This document shows, in pieces, positions 17,310 through 23,638 of a stretch of DNA of 64,000 nucleotides. Every line of letters begins with the position of its first letter. The stretch's first letter is position 1. Below the pieces are notes generated by a model. The model was not told the origin of the DNA. It did no database searches and saw only the letters and a program-made list of their open reading frames with translations. The stretch is taken from contig NCGJ01000004.1 of the NCBI GenBank assembly GCA_002281555.1, positions 214,363-278,362 on the forward strand, in the 5' to 3' direction. Made by a program: the position numbers and the translations under genes. The stretch comes from Hydrogenophilales bacterium 28-61-23. Lineage in GTDB: Bacteria > Pseudomonadota > Gammaproteobacteria > Burkholderiales > Thiobacillaceae.

Positions 17310-17716
17310 TTATGCGTAATCGGCGGGCGCCATGAACAAGTGGAAGGTGTCATTCTTTGTGATCTTGGCGTTGTTCACGGCCACGAATATTTTCTGGGCC
17401 TACAACACGATTGACGCTGGAATCACATACACATATCAGCAAGTGACACTTGATGAGAAATCAAGGGCAGTGCAAATGCTTGGCGCATTGGTAGTCAAAG
17501 GCGGGCAGCAATACAGCAAGAAAGACATCCTCCATATCCTGCGTCAATTGAACAAGAATGCCTTCATAGTGGAGGAAGAGAATCTTGTTGACGCCGAGGG
17601 CGTGAAGTTCATTTTCGTAAACGGCAAACTGTCAGAGGTCAAAGGGTGAATACGCATAACCCTACAGTCGAGGGGACGCGCCGCGATGAAGCCGCGTCGC
17701 GCCCCTCACTTCCACG
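17310..17716 (+). mobile_element. Integron-type gene cassette
   Basis: A single-gene cassette bounded by integron recombination points. It begins in GTTATGC (17309-17315) and ends at the G of GTTGGGC (17716-17722). The 3' end carries an attC site whose first core, GCATAAC (17654-17660), is the exact reverse complement of GTTATGC, as expected when a circular cassette's attC is split on integration. Its gene (17332-17649) starts just inside the boundary and the stretch is AT-rich compared with its surroundings. No integrase is in the window. Confidence 0.65.
17332..17649 (+). CDS. Small membrane-anchored protein, Imm58-like (105 aa)
   Basis: The protein has one N-terminal hydrophobic helix (MNKWKVSFFVILALFTATNIFWA) and a soluble domain (about residues 25-105) with the pattern GITYTYQQVTLDE...LLHILRQLN-like helix...GVKFIFVNGKL. 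This resembles my recollection of the Imm58 family of predicted immunity proteins, but the match is from memory only. It is the only gene of an integron-type cassette, beginning 17 bases inside the left recombination point and ending a few bases before the attC. Cassette genes are often toxin-immunity or stress genes expressed from outside promoters. An alternative is a small membrane protein of unrelated function. Confidence 0.6.
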   Translation: MNKWKVSFFVILALFTATNIFWAYNTIDAGITYTYQQVTLDEKSRAVQMLGALVVKGGQQYSKKDILHILRQLNKNAFIVEEENLVDAEGVKFIFVNGKLSEVKG

Positions 17717-17722
17717 TTGGGC
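17654..17722 (+). other. attC recombination site
   Basis: Sixty-nine bases with attC structure: outer cores GCATAAC and GTTGGGC, and inner arms AGTCGAGGGG (left) and CCCCTCACT (right) that pair with one unpaired C on the left arm, like the extrahelical base of attC bottom-strand hairpins. The arms continue into a GC-rich palindrome (ACGCGCCGCG against CGCGTCGCG). Spacers of about five bases separate cores from arms. Confidence 0.65.
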
Positions 17723-17733
17723 GTCGCAAGGCC

Positions 17734-17997
17734 ATGCCTGATCCGAACTTCATTTACCAGAACTCGCGGTTCTTCGAGAACCTACTGGAGCATCGCTTCC
17801 TGTTCGACCTTCGGCGTCATCTGGTACTCGACTCGACGCCTCGCCTCGTCAATGTGTTGAAGTCGGAGGTTGACGCTTATGGCTTCGATCTGGTTCTTTC
17901 CGTGGCAGCCCGCGTAGGATGGGTTGAGCCTGCGAAACCCATCAATCCCGACCGAGCCACGATGGGTTTCGCTGCGCTCTACCCATCCTACGGTTGA
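17734..17997 (+). pseudogene. Truncated second cassette gene, ending in a REP element
   Basis: ATG 17734 lies 12 bases after the attC core, as expected for the first gene of the next cassette. The first 60 residues (MPDPNFIYQNSRFFENLLEH, then FLFDLRRHL and KSEVDAYGFDLVL) look like the start of a conserved cassette protein. The pattern E-x-D-x-x-G-x-DLVL resembles the first half of a PD-(D/E)xK nuclease-like core. At 17914 the frame enters a REP element and continues as VGWVEPAKP...GFAALYPSYG to a stop at 17995-17997. That tail is only translated repeat, so the gene has lost its C-terminus, including the expected lysine motif. Probably non-functional. Confidence 0.6.
17914..17991. repeat. REP/BIME palindrome A
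   Basis: Inverted pair starting GTAGGATGGGTTGAGCC and ending GCTCTACCCATCCTAC, with inner halves meeting around CGAAACCCATC / GATGGGTTTCG and a 17-base spacer. Nearly identical to the copies flanking the RAYT gene at 22868 and 23512, and in the same orientation as the copy at 22868, including the sequence just after it (GTTGATC then T-rich). Confidence 0.85.
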
Positions 17998-18134
17998 TCT
18001 TTTCAAACGGGCCACGGGAAACAGGCGTCAAACCCTCATTGACGCGCGGGCCGCGAGGCTACCGAGGCTGGATGCGCCGCGCTTATCCACCCTGCCGTGT
18101 TCAAATCCGCGCGGGACACTTGCCGAGACTAACC

Positions 18135-19016
18135 ATGAAACGATCCATCCGCATTATCGGCGTGGCCAGCGGCCTGGGCGCGCAGGATGAAGGCTGCGAG
18201 GACGGCCCGGTCGCTTTTCACCATTCGCAGGTCTGGCATGAACTGGCGCGCCATCCGGACGTGGACTGGGGCCGCACGCTGTTTCCTTCCGACAACCAGA
18301 GCCATACGCCGGCGACGCGGATTGCCGAGCTATGCCGGCATCTCGCCGACGAGGTCGATCAGGCCCTGAACGCGGGCGAATTTCCGGTCGTGCTGGGCGG
18401 CGATCATTCCATCGCGGCGGGCACCTGGAGCGGCGTGGCGCGCCATGCCGGGGCGCCGATCGGGTTGCTCTGGATCGATGCGCATCTGGACAGCCATACG
18501 CTGGAGACGTCGTATTCCGGCGCGATCCACGGCATGCCGCTGGCGTTTTTGCTCGGCCGCGGCGACAAGCGGCTGCTTGAACTCGGCCTGCCCGGCGGGC
18601 AACTGGTTCCGGCGCATAGCGTGGTGTTCGGCGCGCGCAGCTTCGAGCCGGAGGAGGTGGAATTCCTGGCCGGCATGCGGGTGCGCGTGATCGGCCGGGG
18701 GGAGATCGAACAGCGCGGTTTTCAGGCCGCGTTTGAGGAGGCCTTGGCCATCGTTGCCGGCGCGCCGATGGGTTTCGGCGTTTCGTTCGATCTGGATGCG
18801 CTCGATCCGGCCACGGCGCCCGGCGTCGGCAGTCCGGAACCGTATGGCCTGGCGGCGAACGATGTGTTGAACGGGCTGCACCGGCTGGTGCGCACCCCCG
18901 GCCTGCGTTGCCTGGAAATCGTCGAATACAACCCGGATCGGGATCGGCAGGGGCGAACCGCGCGGCTGATCGGTGACTTGATAGGCGTCCTGGTCGAACG
19001 TTTTGTTCACCGCTGA
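18135..19016 (+). CDS. Arginase/agmatinase/formiminoglutamase family hydrolase (293 aa)
   Basis: Binuclear manganese ureohydrolase fold. Metal-ligand motifs are GGDHSIA (near residue 91), DAHLDSH (near residue 115) and SFDLDALDPATAPG (near residue 217). The arginase-type second-shell and substrate regions (GSPEPYGL, LEIVEYNP) are also present. Arginase makes ornithine and urea from arginine; agmatinase makes putrescine and urea. The motifs alone do not separate these, though the GSPEPYG form leans towards arginase. ATG 18135 is chosen as the first start giving the family N-terminus (MKRSIRIIGVASGLGAQ); the frame is open from 17994. A dispersed palindrome follows the stop. Confidence 0.87.
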   Translation: MKRSIRIIGVASGLGAQDEGCEDGPVAFHHSQVWHELARHPDVDWGRTLFPSDNQSHTPATRIAELCRHLADEVDQALNAGEFPVVLGGDHSIAAGTWSGVARHAGAPIGLLWIDAHLDSHTLETSYSGAIHGMPLAFLLGRGDKRLLELGLPGGQLVPAHSVVFGARSFEPEEVEFLAGMRVRVIGRGEIEQRGFQAAFEEALAIVAGAPMGFGVSFDLDALDPATAPGVGSPEPYGLAANDVLNGLHRLVRTPGLRCLEIVEYNPDRDRQGRTARLIGDLIGVLVERFVHR

Positions 19017-19020
19017 GCAG

Positions 19021-19090
19021 GGTGGCGGCAAAGGATTGCCGCCCTACGGCCGTGCAATTTCATCCATAGGGCGGCAATCCTTTGCCGCCT
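19021..19090. repeat. Inverted pair of the GTAGGGCGGCAAT repeat
   Basis: Two copies of the short repeat face each other just after the arginase-family stop: GGCGGCAAAGGATTGCC reading inward from the left and AGGGCGGCAATCCTTTGCC from the right. They share the flank AAATTGCACG with the copy at 5605-5641. The structure could form a long hairpin and may end transcription of the gene at 18135. Confidence 0.7.
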
Positions 19091-19233
19091 GCTCTTCTCA
19101 CGGCGGGGTTCGCCGCCCGATCGCTCGATCATTGCCGCAAACCCGGCGACTGAAACATTCCCCCGCGCTTGCCTTGCTATAAAGAACCAGCGGCCTGTTT
19201 CCCAGGCTTGTGCAAGGTATTGCGAGCTTTCCC

Positions 19234-21222
19234 ATGACTGAAAAATCTTTGATAGTCAGTGCCCTCGGCGAGGAAAAGCTGTTGCTTCCCTCTTTGGTCA
19301 ACGCCGCTTTGACCGCCAATGACCGGGTCAAATACCTGTTCACCCTGCTGCAGACCGCGCGTTCCCACGCCGACCACCCCAATGCGCCGGTTTCCTCGCT
19401 CAGCGCCGAACGCCTGGCCGCCGGGGTGACCGATCCCAGTTTCGATGCCGCCGTGGCCGGGGCGCAGAAACTGCCCGACGGGCGCTACCAGATTCCGCGC
19501 GCCGACGCGGCATTGAAGATGATCGTGGAGGATCTCGGTCAGATGCTGGCGCCGCTGGTTCTTGCGGCGGGGAATCAGGGCGGCGATTTTTCCGCCCGCC
19601 ATCAGGCCCTGGCTGACGATCCCGGTCTGGCCGAACTGCGCACGCCCGGTTCGGACACGTTACGCGGCGACAGTATCGAGGCGATGACCTCGGGCGATCG
19701 CGGTCGCGGCGATTCGCCGCACTTGCTGGTGATGGACATGCACAAGGCGCTGAACCGGCTGCAGGTCGAAGTCGCCGGCGAGACCATCGACGGCGCCAGC
19801 GCCTATGACATCCGCCCCGGCGACCGCGCGCTGATCGCCGCCTTCATGGATGGCGTCGCGGCGACCCGGCCGCTGAAATTCGAGCATCCCGGCCTCGCCA
19901 CCACGGCGACCCGGGTCGGCCGCAAACTGGTGTTGCAGAACGATATCGGCACCACCGACGCCCATGTACTGGTGGTTCACGTCGTCGGCCGCGAGGTCAG
20001 CGTCACCTATACCGATGTGCATCTGCCGCGACTGCAATTTTTCCAGAGCCTGTTCAAAGGCAAGGGCGCGTTGAATGGCCAGGGCATGATCTGGGAAGAC
20101 ACCCGCGCGCGCCAGGACAGCGGCATGGAAAGCGGCGTTTATCACCTCGGCCTCGGCCGCATCGCCTTGGCCAGCGCACAGGCGCTGCGCGACTTTCTGC
20201 GCTTCCTCGGTTCGCGCCTGGTGTTTCTGATCGACTGGAACCGGGCGCGCAAACGTCTGCGCCTGTTCCTGCCGAAAGCGGAAACGCTGGCGCTGCTGAA
20301 ATGGGCGGCGGACGAAAACATCGGCCATATGGCCTTTTTGAAAGCCGGCGGCGAGACGCTGGTCTATAACGCGATGGAATTCGCGCTGGCCGGCCGCATC
20401 CACCTGGGCGAGACGCTGTCGGATGCGCTCGGCCGCGAGCGCGCGCTGGAATTCATGCGCACCCTGTTCCGCGTCGCCACCCGCTATCTGCTGGACGGAC
20501 GGCCGGTCTCCCTGGTCGAGGACGAGGTGAAGGCGGAGCTGGCCGGTTATGTCAGCAGCGCGCAGGAAGACATGCTGGATATCGCGGTGGATCACGCCGG
20601 CTATCTGGTCGAACTCGCCAGCGGCATCCGCGACAGCATGGTCAGGGCGCGCGGTTCCGACCCGGCCCAGGTGCTCGCGGCCAACGCCGAACGCGCCAAG
20701 GAATGGGAATCGCGCGCCGACGAACTGCTCAATGCCGCCCGCGCCGCCGCGCGTCGGGCCGATGGCATGAGTTTCTTCGCCGCGCTGATCGAAAGCGCCG
20801 ACGACGTCGCCGACGATCTGGAGGATGCCGCTTTCAACCTGACCCTGTCGGCCGGCCAGAGTCTCGATCATGGGCAAAGCAAGATCCCGCCACCGCTGGC
20901 CGAACTGGCCGGCCACCTGGTTCAGGGCGCGCGCGAATACGTCATGCTGCTGGAAACGGCGCGCCACATCCGGCGCGGCGGCTCGCGCGAGGACACGCAG
21001 GATTTCCTCGAGGCCTTCCATCGCATCGCCAGCCTGGAACATCTCTGCGACGATGCCCAGCGGGTGCTGAAGCGGACGCTGCTGGCCGAGACCGGCCGTT
21101 TCGCCGAGCTCTACGGCGCGCTGGAGGCGGGGCGCAAGCTGGAACACGCTTCCGACCATCTGCTGCGGGTCGCCATCACGCTGCGCGACCACATATTCGG
21201 GCAAGTCGTGGCAGGCGGCTGA
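19234..21222 (+). CDS. Large protein with C-terminal PhoU/DUF47-like domain (662 aa)
   Basis: The N-terminal 430 or so residues have no family I recognise. They contain alternating helical and beta segments, including a stretch like VLQNDIGTTDAHVLVVHVVG. The C-terminal part (about 440-660) is all-helical and carries the acidic metal-binding pattern of the PhoU/DUF47 group (ESADDVADDLEDAAFNL, and later EAFHRIASLEHLCDDAQRV). The next gene starts three bases after its stop and encodes a PPDK-like enzyme, so the two are one operon. PhoU-type domains regulate phosphate transport or bind metal clusters; a regulatory partner of the phosphotransferase is likely. ATG 19234 is preferred over GTG 19210; both lack a strong Shine-Dalgarno sequence. 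Confidence 0.65.
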   Translation: MTEKSLIVSALGEEKLLLPSLVNAALTANDRVKYLFTLLQTARSHADHPNAPVSSLSAERLAAGVTDPSFDAAVAGAQKLPDGRYQIPRADAALKMIVEDLGQMLAPLVLAAGNQGGDFSARHQALADDPGLAELRTPGSDTLRGDSIEAMTSGDRGRGDSPHLLVMDMHKALNRLQVEVAGETIDGASAYDIRPGDRALIAAFMDGVAATRPLKFEHPGLATTATRVGRKLVLQNDIGTTDAHVLVVHVVGREVSVTYTDVHLPRLQFFQSLFKGKGALNGQGMIWEDTRARQDSGMESGVYHLGLGRIALASAQALRDFLRFLGSRLVFLIDWNRARKRLRLFLPKAETLALLKWAADENIGHMAFLKAGGETLVYNAMEFALAGRIHLGETLSDALGRERALEFMRTLFRVATRYLLDGRPVSLVEDEVKAELAGYVSSAQEDMLDIAVDHAGYLVELASGIRDSMVRARGSDPAQVLAANAERAKEWESRADELLNAARAAARRADGMSFFAALIESADDVADDLEDAAFNLTLSAGQSLDHGQSKIPPPLAELAGHLVQGAREYVMLLETARHIRRGGSREDTQDFLEAFHRIASLEHLCDDAQRVLKRTLLAETGRFAELYGALEAGRKLEHASDHLLRVAITLRDHIFGQVVAGG

Positions 21223-21224
21223 TC

Positions 21225-22871
21225 ATGCTGAAACGTCATCACACCCCGCTGCAAGCGATCTACCCCATCGGCCGAAGTCTCCGTGGCAGCGACGTGGCCG
21301 ATCCGGCCAGCGTCGGCTTCAAGGCCTACAACCTGATGCGGATGAGCGCCATCGGCCTGCCGGTGCCGCACGGCTTTGTGCTCGGCACCGCCCACTGCCG
21401 CGCTTTCCTGAAGCACAAATTGCCCGAACTGCGCGACCTGCTCGCCAGCCAGGTACGCAGCCTGGAAGCGGGCACCGGACTGGTCTTCGGCGGCGAGCGC
21501 AAGCCGCTGCTGCTGTCGGTGCGCTCCGGCGCGCCGGTTTCAATGCCGGGCATGCTGGATACCGTGCTCGATGTCGGCCTCAACAGCACCACGCTGCGCG
21601 GCTTCCTGCGCATGACCGGCAATCCGCGCCTGGTCTGGGATTCGTGGCGACGCCTGATCCAGTCCTTCGCCGAAGTGGTGCATGGCGTCGGGGGCGGCGT
21701 TGCAGGCGGCGTTGCGGGTGCCGACTTCGACCGTCTGCTGGCCGCAGCCCTGGCTGACGCTTTTGCCGAACCTCGCCTGGCGACCAGCCGCGACCTGGAT
21801 TTTCATCAGATGAAGAATCTGGCTACGGCCTATCTCGACCTCTACGCCCGCCTGGTCGGCGCGCCATTCCCGCAAGACCCGCTCGATCAACTCGAAGCCG
21901 CCACGCGCGCGGTGTTCCGCTCCTGGAATTCGGACAAGGCCGTGGCCTACCGGCGCATCAACGGCCTGGCCGACGACCTGGGCACCGCCGTGACCGTGCA
22001 GCGCATGGTGTTCGGCAACGCCGGCGGCACCTCCGGCTCCGGCGTCGGCTTCAGCCGCGACCCGGCCAGCGGCGAAAACACGCTCTATCTGGATTTCCTC
22101 GCCAACGCCCAGGGCGAGGACATCGTCTCCGGCCGTCGCGCGCTCTCGGCCAGCGACGATCTGGCCAGCCTGTTGCCGCCGGTCTATCGGGAGATCGTCC
22201 AAGTCGCGCAACGACTGGAACACGAATTCCGCGACACCCAGGAATTCGAATTCACCGTCCAGGACGGCACGCTCCATCTGCTGCAAACCCGCACCGGCAA
22301 ACGCACGCCGCTGGCTGCGCTGCGCATGGCTGTGGAACAGGTCAAAGAAGGCCTGATCGAACCTGCCGCCGCACTGGCTCGGCTGGCGCGCCTGGATCTG
22401 GACGCCATCGAATCGCCGCGCCTGGTGCTCGACGCCGACACCCCGCTGCTGGCCACGGCCAACTCCGCCAGTCTCGGCGTCGCCAGCGGCCGCATCGCGC
22501 TGGACGTGGATGCGGCCCGGCGCATGGCTGAAAACGGCGAACCGGTGATTCTGGTACGCATGGAAATCGCCACCGACGACATCGCCGGCATCGACGTCGC
22601 CGCCGGCCTGCTCACCGCCTTCGGCGGCCGCACCTCGCACGCCGCCGTGGTCGCGCGCGAACGCAACAAGGTCTGCCTGGTCGGCTGCGCCAGCCTCGGC
22701 ATCGACCTGGCCAAACGCAAAATCACTTTGGGCGAACACACCCTGGCGGAAGGCGACACGATCTGCCTGGATGGCGAATCCGGCCAGATCTACGCCGGCA
22801 GCCCGCGCATCGAACACGAACGCCCGCTGGCGCTGCTGGCGGAAGTTGAGCGCTGGAAAGCGGCCACGTAG
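21225..22871 (+). CDS. PEP/pyruvate-binding (PPDK N-terminal-like) phosphotransferase, no C-terminal barrel (548 aa)
   Basis: Has the ATP-grasp domain of pyruvate phosphate dikinase/PEP synthase (VGFKAYNLMRMSAIGLPVPHGF; LSVRSGAPVSMPGMLDTVL; FGNAGGTSGSGVGFSRDPASG; QEFEFTVQDGTLHLLQTR) and the phosphohistidine swivelling domain (FGGRTSHAAVVARE, catalytic His). The PEP-utilising TIM barrel that normally follows is absent: the protein ends about 60 residues after the His motif. It could therefore phosphorylate its own His from ATP and pass the phosphate to another acceptor, as in rifampin phosphotransferase-like enzymes. Start chosen at ATG 21225, three bases after the upstream stop. The stop codon TAG is the first part of REP element B. 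Confidence 0.82.
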   Translation: MLKRHHTPLQAIYPIGRSLRGSDVADPASVGFKAYNLMRMSAIGLPVPHGFVLGTAHCRAFLKHKLPELRDLLASQVRSLEAGTGLVFGGERKPLLLSVRSGAPVSMPGMLDTVLDVGLNSTTLRGFLRMTGNPRLVWDSWRRLIQSFAEVVHGVGGGVAGGVAGADFDRLLAAALADAFAEPRLATSRDLDFHQMKNLATAYLDLYARLVGAPFPQDPLDQLEAATRAVFRSWNSDKAVAYRRINGLADDLGTAVTVQRMVFGNAGGTSGSGVGFSRDPASGENTLYLDFLANAQGEDIVSGRRALSASDDLASLLPPVYREIVQVAQRLEHEFRDTQEFEFTVQDGTLHLLQTRTGKRTPLAALRMAVEQVKEGLIEPAAALARLARLDLDAIESPRLVLDADTPLLATANSASLGVASGRIALDVDAARRMAENGEPVILVRMEIATDDIAGIDVAAGLLTAFGGRTSHAAVVARERNKVCLVGCASLGIDLAKRKITLGEHTLAEGDTICLDGESGQIYAGSPRIEHERPLALLAEVERWKAAT

Positions 22872-22951
22872 GATGGGTTGAGCCTGCGAAACCCATCGAT
22901 CCCAACTTGCTCCCGCGCGCGATGGGTTTCGCTGCGCTCAACCCATCCTAC
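22868..22951. repeat. REP/BIME palindrome B, left flank of RAYT
   Basis: Begins GTAGGATGGGTTGAGCC and ends GCTCAACCCATCCTAC around an inner CGAAACCCATC / GATGGGTTTCG pairing. It contains the TAG stop of the PPDK-like gene at its left edge. It is the mirror image of element C, with the RAYT gene between them. Confidence 0.88.
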
Positions 22952-22975
22952 CGTTGATCCTTTTCTGCCCATGCC

Positions 22976-23515
22976 ATGACCCAATACCGGCGGCATTTCC
23001 AACCCGGCGGTTCCTATTTCTTCACCGTCAATCTGGCGAATCGCGGGCAAGGTTTGTTGATCGAGCATATCGATGCTCTGCGCGCCGCATTCCGCTACAC
23101 GCTGGATCGGCGGCCGTTTACGCTGGCTGCAATTGTGGTGTTGCCGGAACATCTGCACACCATCTGGACGCTACCGACGGGAGACGCGGATTTCGCGACG
23201 CGTTGGCGTCTGATCAAAAGCCACTTTTCACGCGCCCTGCCTTTGGGCGAACAACGATCCGCGAGCCGCCTGGACAAAGGCGAGCGCGGCATCTGGCAGC
23301 GCCGCTATTGGGAACACACCTTGCGCGACGAAACGGATTTCGCGCGGCACGCGGATTACCTGCATTTCAACCCTGTGAAACACGGCCATGTGAGCCGTGT
23401 AGCCGAATGGCCGTACTCCTCTTTTCACCGCTTTGTGCGCTTGGGCTTTTACACGCCGGATTGGGGCGGGGGTGCGGCGGATGCGATAACGGCCGAGGTC
23501 GGAGAAGCTGTGTAG
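22976..23515 (+). CDS. REP-associated tyrosine transposase (RAYT), Y1_Tnp family (179 aa)
   Basis: Single-strand HUH-type transposase related to IS200/IS605 TnpA. The HxH motif is in LPEHLHTIWTLP, near residue 63. The RAYT-specific C-terminal features are WQRRYWEHTLRDETDF, the family's usual catalytic-region signature, then YLHFNPVKHG and WPYSSFHRFV. RAYTs recognise and process REP hairpins and are thought to have spread REP/BIME elements through chromosomes. Here inverted REP pairs immediately flank the gene (B at 22868, C at 23512) and a third lies at 17914. The stop codon is supplied by the first bases of element C. All key residues appear intact, so it may be active. Confidence 0.92.
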   Translation: MTQYRRHFQPGGSYFFTVNLANRGQGLLIEHIDALRAAFRYTLDRRPFTLAAIVVLPEHLHTIWTLPTGDADFATRWRLIKSHFSRALPLGEQRSASRLDKGERGIWQRRYWEHTLRDETDFARHADYLHFNPVKHGHVSRVAEWPYSSFHRFVRLGFYTPDWGGGAADAITAEVGEAV

Positions 23516-23592
23516 GATGGGTAGAGCGCAGCGAAACCCATCGCGCGGTGGAGGTTGGGATCGATGGGTTTCGCAAGCTCAACCCATCCTAC
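23512..23592. repeat. REP/BIME palindrome C, right flank of RAYT
   Basis: Starts GTAGGATGGGTAGAGCGCAG and ends GCAAGCTCAACCCATCCTAC. It is in opposite orientation to element B: its reverse complement has the same GATCCCAAC spacer start. The RAYT stop codon TAG overlaps its left end. Confidence 0.88.
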
Positions 23593-23638
23593 GATCCCCG
23601 TTTCCCGTGCCATTTCGTGGACGCATTCACGAACCCCA

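Noticed and set aside
17154..17414. Possible 86-codon gene before the integron cassette
   Set aside because: Its second half overlaps the clearer 105-residue cassette gene in another frame, it has no recognised motif, and the cassette boundary at 17310 cuts through it. It may be a broken remnant of an earlier cassette.
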